Shown here in pieces: positions 36,601 through 47,540 of a stretch of DNA of 64,000 nt (within the stretch, counting starts at the first letter, position 1; each line of letters opens with the position of its first letter). Below the pieces are notes generated by a model, which saw only the letters and a list, made by a program, of their open reading frames with translations, did no database searches and was not told the DNA's origin. A program made the translations under genes and the position numbers. The DNA is from Acanthococcus lagerstroemiae (Eukaryota > Arthropoda > Insecta > Hemiptera > Eriococcidae). The stretch is taken from NCBI GenBank assembly GCA_031841125.1, contig CM063110.1:22315626-22379625 (forward strand). The letters are read 5' to 3'.

Positions 36601-37501
36601 TTTTCTAACCAAACTCTGTTTTGCCTGTTTGGCAGAAATAGATTGTAGAGAATTTTCCTCCATAATGAAACGAAATTCATTAATCAAAGGTACAATCAGG
36701 CACAAGCGAAATATTACGAAAACTACAGACACGCACAACCATCGACATGTGGTTTGATAAAAACAACTGTGAACTTAACCTAGTCTTGCATGAAAAAAAA
36801 TGGGCTAGACTTGTTTTTCCGCGATGAAAATTTCAAATATGTTTTTTTGGCACAATGGTTCGACGAATCGAACCAGTATTTTTCCTATGTGTCGGTCTTG
36901 GTATGACAGTGTTGCCCGTGCACTGAACTGATTTTGGCAAAATCGGTGACTTAACCTGTTTTTGCATGCGCCAATTCATTTATACTCGTAAAAACGAAAA
37001 ATTATCGATTTTAATCGATTATAATTGATAACGACTGCCTCAAAATCAATTACACATAATTGATAATAATTATCGATTTTTGACAGGTCTAGTACCTTCT
37101 CAATCTAAACATTTACATACTTATACCTGCTCCATTCTTATACAGTTTTCCAACATACTATCGTACCTATCTTTTTACTTTGTCTTTTTTAGAGTCCAAG
37201 AGTTTTCTTTTTTCATCCGTTAAATTATTTGTTCTCTTTATTCTTGCTCCAAAATATCCTTTTACTTTATTATATGCCTGATTGGTTTTTATGCTTTCAT
37301 TTGCTTCTGAATTTCCTCACAGTTCTGAATAGTCCATTTTTCTTTTGCCTTCTTACATTCTCTCTTTATTTGATTTCTTGAGGCCTTATTGTCCTTACTT
37401 TCTCTATAATTGGTTTGTTTATACTTTCTTCTTTCTTCCATTAACTTTAGTATCTCACTTTTCATCCATGGTTTTCTCCTTTCTGTGCGAGTTGTCGTCA
37501 T
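33640..37501 (-). mobile_element. Degenerate non-LTR retrotransposon, interrupted
   Basis: Minus-strand fragments appear in the right order. 37,501-37,289 has RRKPWMKSEILKLMEERRKY (linker before RT). 35,617-35,500 has NPILRSASNKALKKIKAGKA (RT start). About 34,440-34,330 has IRFADDIATVERSKEELKK (catalytic FADD). 34,000-33,660 has VIMRHPGLLLLLLEGMVEDR and ends in (CAA)n near 33,640. Many frameshifts and stops. A TIR element (35,610-37,091) splits it. The 3' end is also present in copy B at 49.14-49.62 kb together with matching flanks, so the insertion predates duplication of this locus. Confidence 0.85.
35610..37091. mobile_element. Non-autonomous TIR transposon inside the retroelement
   Basis: Ends CCTGTCAAAA / TTTTGACAGG are perfect 10-bp inverted repeats within a longer imperfect region full of TCGATTATAATCGAT-type palindromes. 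Outside them, removing the segment restores the retrotransposon frame (..VLDLEDAVEDEDR). A hAT-like terminus (CAGGCC... / ...GGTCTA) with a weak 8-bp duplication (GCGTCTTC/GTACCTTC) is possible. Inside, phrases 'gacttaacctgttttcaca' recur four times (36,130 inverted, 36,303, 36,773, 36,950). No transposase gene was recognised. Confidence 0.75.
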
Positions 37502-37929
37502 AATTGTGGTGGTGAAGACGCATCTTCATGGAAAAGTACTGATGTAGTTTCCCCTTGCTTTTATCAGGGTTTATCTGTCGGAATTTTCATGTGCCTTTAG
37601 TTTTTCTTTATGCCTCCTCGCCATGCCAAGGTAGCACACACAGGAGTTTAATATATAGAATTAGCCATTAGAAAAATTGCAATTTTGCTCTCAAAAGTTG
37701 TAAAAACTGAATTTCGTAAAAGAAGTTCTTGAATCGTAAAAAAATTGTTCTTTCTACCGTGACAAATACGTATATCTACCCCATACAAGGTGGAAAAATG
37801 TCTTCAATGACGATTGCCCTTTGCTTGAGTTTTAGGCAGAAGAGGACTCTTTTCACTGCTGCTGACGAAAATCGGATTAAAAAAAAAATAAACATGGTTT
37901 TGCACTGGATGTAAATAGATAATCCCATT

Positions 37930-37930
<1 letters not shown>

Positions 37931-37960
<30 letters not shown>

Positions 37961-37973
37961 TTTTTTTTTTTTT
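37931..37973. repeat. (CT)n-(T)n microsatellite
   Basis: About 11 CT dinucleotides followed by 22 T. Confidence 0.95.
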
Positions 37974-38210
37974 AAGCGAAATAGGACTATATTCTTTTTG
38001 GCCAACAAATATTCCCCAAAAATGAGGCTCGAACGTGCAGTTAACTTTGGAATTTTAAATGGAGGAACTGTATGATGTGCATGTGGCAATTAACATTCTA
38101 AACGTAATTCGGGCGAAGGGCTAATTGAAGTCGTACCAAAGAAATATCAAGTTTGAGTTCCGGTGCACAAGTGATACAATACTGAAAGTGTAAAAAAAAT
38201 CATTAATCTT

Positions 38211-39090
38211 GTGTATTTCCCATTCACTCCCGAATGTGTCTTAATACATACACACATTTGGCATTTTATTGGTGTCTGTGTAAACAGCTGTTATTATAAT
38301 TTTCGGGTGCGAAGACGTAACCATTTTACTGACATATATCTACCTGTACTGCTAGTGTGTTTTATATTATTTACATGTGAGAATTACCAGTTTCGCCCTA
38401 AAGATAGGGTAAATTTTATGATGAATAATTTTTGAAGAAAATTTCATGACGAGAATTTTTGCTTGAGACTTTTTTCATTTCCTAGGTACTTGAGAATATA
38501 CAACAGTCAAAGAAGTTTTGAACTGCCATATTGACGCCTGAGGGTCAAACCCTGCTGAGATTCGTTACAACGTTGAGCGTATTAATCAGCATGGAAATGT
38601 GACAGTGTGTACAAATTTCAGCTTCCTCGCTGCATTTTCATTTATTCATTACTGTATCGTGATAGCCATTAATGTGGTTCGTAGCGCAACCCGAAATTGT
38701 ACATGATACAAATTTTTGAAAACTTCAACACAGCACTTTATCACAGACTTTCATACATTCAATTTGTTCTAAAAAGAAAGTCGCTCTTTGCAACAATGTA
38801 TTAAAAATAGGGGTAACTATAAAATCCAAAAAACTATAAGGGTGAAAATGTTAATTTTATATCGTAGCACACGCCTCTTCCTATGAATTCATATCTATAC
38901 CCCTCAAATTAGACTGGCAAAACATCATCATTAGTCGCGAGACTCCCTTTGCCTTGTATTCGCAATTTGAGGGCGGAAATAACTTTACACTTACAGACAT
39001 ACAATACCTCATCCAACGTCCTGTGTATGTACGAGTATTCCGTACCTACCTATCGGTGATTTAATGGGCTTGGTATGAGTACTCTAAATA
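38211..39090 (-). other. Duplicated non-coding block, possible promoter region
   Basis: This segment, just downstream of the small gene at 39.1 kb, aligns with 49,920-50,100 and, continuing, with 51,880-52,720. That indicates that copy B carries an insertion between 50.1 and 51.9 kb. A conserved minus-strand TATAAAA box occurs in both copies (about 38,855 and 52,523), and a strongly conserved block lies near 38,560-38,600/52,035-52,075. It could drive the next lipid-binding-like gene. No open frame is shared. Confidence 0.45.
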
Positions 39091-39287
39091 TTACTTTTTT
39101 TCATCGCTGTATTCCATTAAAATTGGCTCCGCACGACGAAAGGTAAACGATAGCGATATTCTCTTCCAACTGGTGATTGCTTGGAAAAAGTATATCCAAA
39201 GAGTAATCGCTTCACAGAACTTGGCCACTTCCATTTCAATCTTTGGAGGTGCTGGGAAAATATCTGCAGAAGTAACTGCATTTTCGC
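39091..39287 (-). CDS. Small tandem gene family, copy at 39 kb, exon 3
   Basis: A 197-nt terminal exon following TATACCCAG, phase 1. It reads GENAVTSADIFPAPPKIEME, then FCEAITLWIYFFQAI and RRAEPILMEYSDEKK, then TAA. The two other copies of this exon are also exactly 197 nt, with the same phase and stop. Conserved positions: F.APP.IE, FC.AI..W....QA...W, R..(E/D)PILMEY. With exons 1 (39,628-39,647) and 2 (39,479-39,552) it gives a 96-aa protein with no stop. No signal peptide. The central Trp/Phe-rich helix may be amphipathic or membrane-associated. Family unknown. The opposite strand is also open here, so strand is assigned from splice sites and exon 1-2 conservation. Confidence 0.6.
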
Positions 39288-39478
39288 CTGGGTATAATTA
39301 CGAATTGTTAAAAGAGTTGTTCAGGGAATTCACAGTGTAAGTATTGATAATCGCCATCATTTTGTAGAGCATATGTGCTTAAATATATTTTGAAGGTATT
39401 ATAGGTAATAGGTATATTAAAAAATATTGAAAATACACAAGTAGGTAAATAAAAAAGTATGAACTAGTATTAGCGTAC

Positions 39479-39552
39479 CGATGATGTGATGAGGTTCTGT
39501 TCGCAGTAGCTTTATCGATTCAGCTTGAATTCTTTTTAACGATTTTGTCCTT
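39479..39552 (-). CDS. Small tandem gene family, copy at 39 kb, exon 2
   Basis: A 74-nt exon between TTGCTTACAG and GTACGC, encoding RTKSLKRIQAESIKLL then RTEPHHII. It is homologous to 53,055-53,134 and 43,592-43,689. Length differs between copies, but the phase is always preserved. It is basic and probably disordered. Confidence 0.55.
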
Positions 39553-39627
39553 CTGTAAGCAACATTATGTCAGTGTAAATGAGATTGAAAACTGCTTCAA
39601 TATCACAGCTTAATTTGCTATAATAAC

Positions 39628-39647
39628 CTGGGCGAAAACGACATCAT
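39628..39647 (-). CDS. Small tandem gene family, copy at 39 kb, exon 1
   Basis: A short start exon, ATGATG..., coding MMSFSPR across the splice to exon 2, ending at GTTATTATAG. All three family copies have an ATG-TCG start here, with the splice in the same phase. A 75-nt intron with a CTGAC-like branch site follows. Upstream, 39,650-40,000 is conserved with 43,790-44,160 and 53,220-53,460 and is likely its promoter. Confidence 0.55.
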
Positions 39648-39659
39648 GTTAAATTATAA

Positions 39660-41260
39660 AGAATGAGGCTGGACCCAAAACTGCTTTCAGTATCTTATAC
39701 AGTTAATTTGGAGCATAGACGCATCACAAACGTGGTAGGAACTTGGTTATTAAATGAGTAGCGTTGGTAGCTCGTTCGGTTCTCTTTAATTTTTGCATCC
39801 ATTATAATTCGAAAAAGTTAAAAATAGCACGTCGGAATTATTTTTCAATACAAATTAATGAACTATGAATGTAAATTACGAAGTGTAAGGTTGTACACAT
39901 TTGTATTAAATCTCCTGTACCGTATATACTTGTTCGAAATACTTCACTCTACTTATTGTTATTTCAAACATTACTTATAATAACTGAACAAACCTGTCGA
40001 ACAATACGAATCTACTGGGTGACACGAAAATAAAAAGGCTTCCAAATTGTAAATCAAACAAACTGTAATAAACTGTATCGCCTGAAAAATACGCTTCGGA
40101 TGAATGGTGCGTAATCCTTTCCCCTCCCTCACTATACACAGCATAGACGAGGAACATGGATGAAATTATAAGTAAAATTAGTGAAATTTTTCGTTTTTGA
40201 TTCTGGTTAATGGGAAATTGTGGCTAGACTCTGCTCTGTCAGTTTTAAATACTTATGTAAACTTGGTATGGTTTATGAAGCTATTAACTTTTTTAAATTT
40301 CATATTTCTTGATAAATCTCAAAATCATAACAAATTTTGAAATATTTTGTAGGTTTAAAAAAATTGTGAATGAGTTTTTAAATTTGATTGTAAAGTTGAT
40401 TTCCTGCATTATTTTTAATTCCTAGTAAACGTGAGATAAAACTGATATGTTTTGAAGATATTTCGTGAGTTTTGAATTCTTTTAAAGTTTAAATTGTTGC
40501 TAATTTAAATTTTTTTCCAGTTTGATTCGTGTGAATAAGAATTCGTGCAGATTTTTGAGATGGCAGATTTCTAAGTCACCCGTGCGGTTGAGTTTGACCG
40601 AAGCTCCGTCCCCAGCTCACAAAATTTAAAAAGGATGATGTTTTTCTGGGCATTGCTGATGAATCCCAGAATATTGAAATTTGGAGCATTTCGTTAGTTC
40701 TTTGACAAACTGTATTGAGTGTCATTGCGAATCACTGAAAGACTATGCTAAGTGATCTTTCATTTAGCATAATCTTTGCACTTAGAACAGTCTGTCAAAT
40801 AACCGACGTTTTGAACCCGTTCCCTTCTGATGGATTGTAGAATACTATGTCGAACAAAATGACTATTGATTCTACCGAGGGAGGAGAAAATTTTTTTTAT
40901 TCAATTGCCATTTTTCAGACACATTTTTGTGGCAAAAAATACCTATTTTGAAATAAAATTCAAAAATATTTTCGTGGATAAATTTTTTAAGTGTATGCGA
41001 TCAAATCCACAGGGTGTTACTGAAATAAATTTTGAAATCCCTTACAATTTTCAATGTTCTTAAATTGGAAAATTCCGTGTTTACTTGTACTATTTCTTGT
41101 GGCTTTAAGTAGGTATGCCTTTTCAAAATATGTCACTGCGCCCAACAACAGCCTTTTGACATTTTGCGCACTGTAAATTGGGGTGACATTAGCTGTCTCT
41201 GCTCTCTGTGCTTTTAAAATAATAAAGCAACACAGCCACTCATTACGGACTTCTAGAGTA
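39660..41260. other. Upstream flank of the 39-kb small gene; no lipid-binding exons
   Basis: 39,660-40,000 is shared with the other two small-gene copies. Beyond that I see no X/Y/Z exon of the lipid-binding-like family, so this small-gene copy has lost or never had its partner. The rest is AT-rich with no recognised gene. Confidence 0.5.
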
Positions 41261-41268
41261 CACATGGA

Positions 41269-41513
41269 CGCTGTTAGGCGTAAGGGAACCAACCAGCAAA
41301 ATCTGTTTTTTGAGAACACGTGATTCGAAGTTCAAGAGAACCATGTAGAAAGTATATGACATGGCGTGTACTGATAAGCTTTTCTCAACGTATGTTCCTA
41401 TTTTTGAATCGGGGGCCCAATTTTGAAAAATTCTACTTTTTACGCTCTTTCCAACGATACTAATAACTCATTTTGTTTACAAATGTTTGTTGGTTCCCTT
41501 ACGCTTAACAGCG
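41269..41513. mobile_element. 245-bp MITE with 25-bp inverted repeats
   Basis: 41,269-41,293 and 41,489-41,513 are reverse complements with one mismatch (core GCGTAAGGGAACCAAC), and weaker pairing extends outward. The interior is non-coding. I could not settle the target duplication. Confidence 0.75.
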
Positions 41514-42126
41514 TTATATGTTAAGTGTCAGTTAAAAGTGAACCGTTTGCTCTTACGATTCTTACGAAGAAAACTGTCTTTCTACTCATTCTGTAATTAT
41601 TGGAATCCAAAACCTGCATTATAGTATGAAAAAAAGCGGTTATAACGTAAGTTGTGGAATAAAGGGAAGCAAATTTCTCATAAAATTAATTCGATATTTG
41701 GATCCGCCAGAAAATTAAGTTTTTGTACTAATGAAGTTGCATTGGCGGTATCCACAGAATCGCGACGAGAAGATCCGGGCTTGGAGGAAAACATGGGTCC
41801 TTTTCGGAAATTACGATTTTGCACTCGAAGCACTCAAAAAAGATTAGACAATGTAGAAAAGGATCAGACGGTCAAAAGTCCGGGCCCCCAAAAAAGTGCA
41901 AGTCGGGAGGATATCTTCTCCTTTCCTCACAGTTTCGTTACGCAATGGTATCATATTATATCCATTCGAGACCTTGGATGATTTAGAATCAGCAAGTGTG
42001 GGCATGCGTTCATACTACCGGCAATATTGACAGAAGTTTACTTTAAAACAAAAAATACAATTTTCTATCGTCCAAAAAGGGGGAGGGGGTTAATTAGGAT
42101 ACAATTCTCTGTTTGGTGTGTTCTTG

Positions 42127-42288
42127 TAGAAGTACAAATAGGGCTCAGAAATTGGGGGGCTTAAGCCCCCTTATTATGAAGAAACATCACCCCGCGCATC
42201 ATTTTCTTTGGTAATTTTTCAGTGTTTTGGGGGGCTATTTAGAAGTTTGGAGGGGCTAAACCCCCAAGCCCCCCCCTATTTGCGCCTA
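42127..42288. mobile_element. 162-bp hAT-like MITE with 10-bp duplication
   Basis: The direct repeat TGTGTTCTTG flanks the element (42,117-42,126 and 42,289-42,298). Ends TAGAAGTACAAATAGGG and the complement of CCCTATTTGCGCCTA pair imperfectly. Inside are G/C-rich arms 'ttggggggcttaagccccc' and 'gggctaaacccccaagcccc'. No coding capacity. Confidence 0.75.
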
Positions 42289-42299
42289 TGTGTTCTTGT

Positions 42300-42950
42300 G
42301 ATTGATGATAGCGATCTATGATCGCAGATTGTTCATAAACTTAAAATATATACAATTTTCAAGTTAATCAAATCTCTATGAACAAATCTAGGATTATGAA
42401 AAATATCGTGATCTGTAATCTCGTTGACCTTCGGATTACGGTTCCGCTTAGTTTTCGTGATATTTTCCATTTCAGATCGTGCTCTCTAGATCATTTAGAA
42501 ATCGGTAAAATGCCAAAAATCATCAAATCGCCAGGTAATTTTACACTGATTAGAAAGTCAAAAATCATGTACCAAGCTACAATATTCAATTAACGTAGAA
42601 CGAGTTAATGGTAAAAATCACAAGTATGAGTATACGGTTGGTCTAGAGGGAAATATTACCCCGAATACTCGGCGTGTGCCAAAGACTACGAGATGCTGCG
42701 TTTACGGACACCCCTTCCCCAATAGCTTTCATAACGTTTTTAGGGCAGTTGCAGACCAGTTTCCACGATCAGTTATCTTCTTATAATGCCTAACCTTGAT
42801 TTACTCTGGGAAAAAAATATCCTACTATTTCCATTATTCAATTTCCCAGCGGCTGCTTTCAGCGAGAGTTTAATATTCTACTTTAAATTTTCTAGGAGTG
42901 TCGTAGAATTTCTTATCGTTACTTTTTAAATTGGGACGGCAAAATATCAT
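42300..42950. other. No gene recognised
   Basis: AT-rich spacer between two transposon insertions. Short frames only. Confidence 0.45.
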
Positions 42951-43125
42951 TCATTATTATTATTATTGCCGCGTTGGACTGCTTAGCAATCCGCCCATTT
43001 TTGGGCAACCGCCTCCACCACTCCCCTCCATTTGTTACGGTCTTGCGCTACCCTCATCCACCCCGTACCTACCGTTTTTTCCAGCATATCGCGCCAACGT
43101 ACCGGTGGTCGTCCCTTTTTCACCT
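42950..43125 (-). mobile_element. RTE-like retroelement 3' tip
   Basis: On the minus strand: GRPPVRWRDMLEKTV, then TGWMRVAQDRNKWRG and VVEAVAQKW with one frameshift, ending in an (AAT)n tail at 42,952-42,967. This is the standard C-terminus and microsatellite tail of RTE/BovB-like elements. It lies just downstream of the small-gene copy at 43.3 kb and is absent at the same place near the 39-kb and 52.7-kb copies. Confidence 0.85.
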
Positions 43126-43262
43126 ACAATGATAGAATAATTCTTCATCTTTAAAATTTCAGTATACTCATCCAATACCCTGCATGTATACACTTTGTGA
43201 ATACCTGTTAGTGGTGATTCAGTGTGTGCTTGGACTTTTAAATTAAATAATATAAATTAATA

Positions 43263-43459
43263 TTATCGAGTTCCAGTGTTATATTCCATTAAAATGGGGT
43301 CCGTGCGTGAAATTATGAACGTTGGTTCTGTTGTCCTTCAGCCGGCGACTGCTTGGAAAAAGTATATCCAAAGAGTGATGGCTTGGCAGAACTTGGCAAC
43401 TTCCATTTCCACCTGTGGAGGTGCCGGGAAAGTTTCGCCAGAAATTATTGCATTTTCGC
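43263..43459 (-). pseudogene. Small tandem gene family, copy at 43 kb, exon 3 (one stop)
   Basis: 197 nt after TTTATTCCAG, coding RENAIISGETFPAPPQVEME, then FCQAITLWIYFFQAVAG, an in-frame TGA (where the others have a Trp codon), then SRTDPILMEYNTGTR and TAA. A single nonsense change in an otherwise family-like exon suggests recent inactivation, a truncated isoform or a sequencing error. The plus strand is open across the same interval. Confidence 0.55.
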
Positions 43460-43591
43460 CTGGAATAAATACGAACAATAATTAATGAATTTTCTTGTTG
43501 CTATTCTTAGCACGTAATAATGATCGTCACAATCATGTTTTACATAAAAATGAAGAGTTAAGTAAAGAAGAAAAAATGTATTTTAGCGCAC

Positions 43592-43689
43592 GGTTGATGC
43601 GGTGATGCGGTACTGTTGGTAGTGATACAGCGTCCTCTGGAAGACTAACTTGTACTGATTCAGAAACACTATCAGAAGTTTGCTGCCTC
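43592..43689 (-). CDS. Small tandem gene family, copy at 43 kb, exon 2
   Basis: A 98-nt exon between ATTTACAG and GTGCGC, coding RQQTSDSVSESVQVSLPEDA and on to PTVPHHRIN. SLP-DA is shared with the 53-kb copy and EPHH/VPHH with all. It is Ser/Glu-rich and probably disordered. Exon 3 of this copy has a stop, so the whole gene may be a pseudogene. Confidence 0.5.
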
Positions 43690-43764
43690 CTGTAAATGAT
43701 TTTGTGAATTTATAAATGCAAGTGAAATTGGTTTCAATATCAGAAAGTAATTTGCTGTAATTAC

Positions 43765-43781
43765 CTGGGTGAACTCGACAT
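43765..43781 (-). CDS. Small tandem gene family, copy at 43 kb, exon 1
   Basis: ATGTCGAGTTCACCCAG followed by GTAATT. It codes MSSSPR across the splice, as in the other copies. The intron to exon 2 is 75 nt. Confidence 0.5.
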
Positions 43782-44461
43782 GATAACAGATTACAAAAAT
43801 ATGTTGCAGACTTGAGGCGGCTTTCAAGATTTTTTTCAGTTGATTCGAAGGGCAGGCGCGTCAACCATCGATGTAAGAATCTCGTTTTTAAGCGTGGCGT
43901 TGGCTGTCAACTTACAACAATTTATTATTTCTGGTGTGTGGTATGATTCAAAATGTTAAAAATAGTACATTTGAATAATTTTGAATATAAATTAATGAAC
44001 CATTGAGATTTTGTTGTTTACCTATAGAGTAATGCTATAGGTACATGGTACATATTTATTCTATCTCATTTGTCGTACTTGTTCAAATGCTTCACTCGAC
44101 CACACTGATTACTTTACAATTATACAGATGTTTCAAAACATATTATTTCTAATTTCGTATAGTACGGTTGAGTTCAAATTTCTAATACCCATCTCAGGTA
44201 ACTGTTTCATTTAATCACTTATTTGGGAGGTATGTAAATATTGCATCACTGAACTAACCATGTTGATTGACAGAGATGTACCCTCCGTGGATTCAGGGAC
44301 CTATCCTGCAGGAATAGTTCAAAATTCGTAAGAAATATGATTTTTAACGCTACCCTCTCCTCCACCAGAGTATTTTCAAATTAAATTATTGAGAATTCAA
44401 GAGATATTTAACACATACTTCGATGATATGAGCTAGCCACTTGAAAGTTGAATGAAGCCAT

Positions 44462-45596
44462 GTGTCAGGTTGGCAAAAACAGTCCCGGATAGACTGCCAA
44501 ACTGCACATTGTTGTATAAAAACCATAAAAACGCTGATTTGTATACAACACTCTAATAAGATAGTTTCGACTCTGTACTGACAAAACGAGCAAAATTGAA
44601 TCTCTGTAAACAGAAGCATCCTGCAAAACAGTCACAGAACTTGGTAGAACAGCCAAAAATAAACATGGGGAGGGGGCAAAACCAAAAAAACAAGAAAAAT
44701 AAAACCTCCACTGGGTTACAGTGGGCATCAGGAAAACATCCTGGATGAGGAAAGTTGTTCCCAAGTCTGCAAAAACCCTGTTTGCACACGTGCACATAGA
44801 AAAAATCAACAAAATTTCAACATGCTGGATCAGTATAGAATCAAAATCTACTCATACTGACGTAAGAAAACTCGGAGGGAGCATTAGACTGTACAATTAA
44901 AACAAGTTTGAACTGTATTTACTAAAATTTTGAAATTTTAAATAGTTCATTCATGAGGTGAGTCAAAGAATTTGCTCTGCCCAACCTTCAATCATCGGGA
45001 TGACCCCCAGGTCACAACAACTAAGTGCCTACATCGTGAATCTTACCCACAAATGCTCAAATTAGGTTGCCTGCACTCACATTTTCAGGCAAGCCACCGT
45101 TCACCTAGCCATGCTGGGGCGAAAGTTTAACCGCGCATCACTTCCGTAGCATAAAACACGCAAAATGTACTTAAAAACTTGATTATACTCGTAATCATTT
45201 TAATAATTTTATCGCGCGCATAGAGAGGAAAAAACGGTCGATACGCGATGTCGATCATCGAACGGCTCGAACGTACTTGCTTTCTACCTAAAATCTAAAA
45301 TTGCAGCAACCCGACGAGGATCGGGTAGAGAAAAAAAAAAGGAAACAGAAAAAAAAAGGATATGGGAGGCAATGATGTCAAGGACAGTTTGATTGTGAAG
45401 GAAAAGATGGACGAACGGGTGAGATCGGACGAGAAATGCACGTGGCTACAGCGACTATACGTCTAAATATAGATGTACACAAAAAGTTCGAATTCCAACC
45501 TAGGTTGCTACGCGTATTTGGCCGAAAGCGATCGCGGGGAGCGAGAAAAACGAATTTTGAAATCAAAAAATGTGCAGACCAAGTCCCACCTGTCAC
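44462..45596. mobile_element. 1.1-kb TIR element with 6-bp duplication AGCCAT
   Basis: Ends GTGTCAGGTTGG and the complement of CCACCTGTCAC are near-inverted repeats. AGCCAT flanks both sides (44,456-44,461 and 45,597-45,602). Comparison with the empty site in copy C (53,510-53,570) and copy A (28,675-28,710) shows the paralogous sequence is continuous there, so the boundaries are well supported. The interior has no convincing transposase frame. Some GC-rich stretches occur at 45.2-45.6 kb. Superfamily undetermined. Confidence 0.82.
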
Positions 45597-45599
45597 AGC

Positions 45600-46131
45600 C
45601 ATTAATACCAAGAAGAATAATGTTTGAAAATAATCCCAAAATTTATTACAATTGACACCCACACCTAACTTACATAACTAGGCACATATTAGCGACTATA
45701 TATTTGAATAAAACGATTCGAATAAATTTTTAATATTAGTTTTCAAATTCAGCTGGCAGGTAGTTAGATATAAAAGTATGTAAAATACATATACCTACTC
45801 ATTACGAATCAAGTATACAACTTAATATTAGGTATCTTCTTAAATTTATTTTAAAATTAATTCCTCCTAATTTTTCTACTATCCAACTTTGCAGCTACCA
45901 AAATGAACTATTAATTAGACTATCGGATATTATGCGAGTTGAAGATAAAACTTGATATCGCCTCTAGTATTTTTTTTTTTGTTTCCTACTAACTTTTCGA
46001 ATGTATAATAACGAAATTCAGAGTGCCTTCCTATCAATTATAAAATGATTATCTTAAAAAGAACAAATTCAAATTTTCCTTTAAGGCATATTAGATCATT
46101 ATTAATCATGTACCTAGACGGTAAATACTCT
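45600..46131 (-). other. Downstream flank of copy B, conserved with copies A and C
   Basis: Sequence from 'ccaaaatttattacaatt' to 46.1 kb aligns with 28.7-29.38 kb and 53.57-53.99 kb. Probably 3' UTR and intergenic DNA of the lipid-binding-like gene. Confidence 0.5.
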
Positions 46132-46647
46132 CTAACTCGCATCATTTTCAATTTTCAACAGTTCTTTAATGAATGCCTTATTTACACATATGTCGGCTCC
46201 GAGTGAACCCGAATCAGTGGTTTTTTCTGTCAATTTCTGAACAGTATTGAATTCGTTGACATTATCTAGTGGAAAAAATGGAATTAAAATTCGAAAATTT
46301 CCATATGTTCCCATTTTTTGTGCTAGTGTTTTCATCTCTTCTGAATCTTTCAAAAGAAATATCAAACGTTCAGCTAAATTTAACTCAGTTTTCGTTAATA
46401 ACGGCGAAGAACTCTTTCCGTTTACTCCGAAACCAAAAGCCGCGAATATGTTGATGAGATCCAACATGGATTTTGTTTTACTTAGTTTCGGCGAGACATT
46501 ATTGATTACGACGGCTTGCAAACGATCAATCACTTCTTGCTTATTTCTGGCAAATTTTTCTACAATGAAATCAGTGATGACTCGTTTCGCTGTATCTTCA
46601 GTACACGGAAGCGAATTTAGTGGCGTTGGTGACCCTGCGATTTCTAA
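46132..46647 (-). CDS. Lipid-binding-like family copy B, terminal exon Z
   Basis: Phase 0 after TTTTACAG. 171 codons and TAG: LEIAGSPTPLNSLPCTEDTA, then KRVITDFIVEKFARNKQEVI, LQAVVINNVSPKLSKTKSML and a final ELLKIENDAS. Clear homologue of copies A and C; SLPCTE, DRLQAVVI-NV-PKLSKTKSML-LINI-AAF are nearly unchanged from A. It is intact. See copy A for the proposed fold; this copy likewise has the extra C-terminal helical extension. Confidence 0.7.
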   Translation of the reverse strand, partial: LEIAGSPTPLNSLPCTEDTAKRVITDFIVEKFARNKQEVIDRLQAVVINNVSPKLSKTKSMLDLINIFAAFGFGVNGKSSSPLLTKTELNLAERLIFLLKDSEEMKTLAQKMGTYGNFRILIPFFPLDNVNEFNTVQKLTEKTTDSGSLGADICVNKAFIKELLKIENDAS

Positions 46648-47540
46648 CTGTAAAATTAAACAGGAATTTTAACAGAAATTGGCTGTGTGGTCGCAATGCT
46701 AATTATGTTGTAAGAAAGACGCAATATTTCATTGGTTAGCTTATCATCCTGAGGTCTTGGATTCAAGCATGTTAGTCTAAGTTATAATCAGTGATGCTCA
46801 GAATCTGGATGTTTAAGTGTTAAAAACTAAAAATAAAGCCGTATGAAAAGCTTTAACAAGACCTAAATAGTCCATAAAAAGTTCTTATACTAGTGAAGTA
46901 AGTGCAATAGTCCCAAAATGTCTCTATAAAACTATGGCTTCATGGGTATCCTTCGAAAACTGAACCAAATTTTTATATTTCTATTCAACTCCCAAATTAT
47001 GTACTTTGAATCAAAATACTTTATTGAGAGAAATAATGAGTTTATGATTTTTCAATTTTTATGGATTTAAAAAAAAATTTCTTCTAGAAAAATTGAAAAT
47101 TAAAATTATTTTACTCAAAATATTGAAAAATTGACAAGATAGTCTTGAAAATTGAATTTCTATTTGAAATTGTTCTAAAAAGTCTTTAAAAACATTAATT
47201 TTAGGCAAAAAATGTCTTTTTTGAAGGAATAAAGTTAAAAAAAAAATGCCGTATCAAAGTTAACTGATTGGTTTCAGAATTTTCTGTTTCGTCTAGAGAA
47301 CCTAATAAATCGAACAGACTAGGCTGAAAAGAAAAAAAGAAAAAAAAAAGAAGAAAAAAGGTTTTGCCTAAAAATACATATGTAGTTTAGAAAGAGAAGT
47401 ACTTTTTACCTGAAATTTAACAGGGGGTATAAACGTTTGTATTCACTTTTTCTCAAAATTCGCAGGAGCTACTCTATCCTTAAACTACAGAGGTTTCTGT
47501 ACCTCTGGTTAAACGAATTTCTCCGACAGTACTGGATGAT

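Noticed and set aside
41652..41981. 109-codon plus-strand ORF
   Set aside because: No motif, no homologous copy in the window, no flanking splice pattern. Length is possible by chance.
43276..43485. Plus-strand coding exon (MGSVREIMNV...), also open near 39.1 and 52.8 kb
   Set aside because: The plus frame is open in all three copies, and two have donor-like sites. But the minus strand has conserved acceptors, a matching exon 2, a start exon and a branch site. Both frames share the same wobble position, so the substitution pattern cannot separate them; I kept minus with moderate confidence.
44465..44812. 115-codon minus-strand ORF
   Set aside because: It overlaps another ORF of similar length inside a TIR element and matches no transposase I know.
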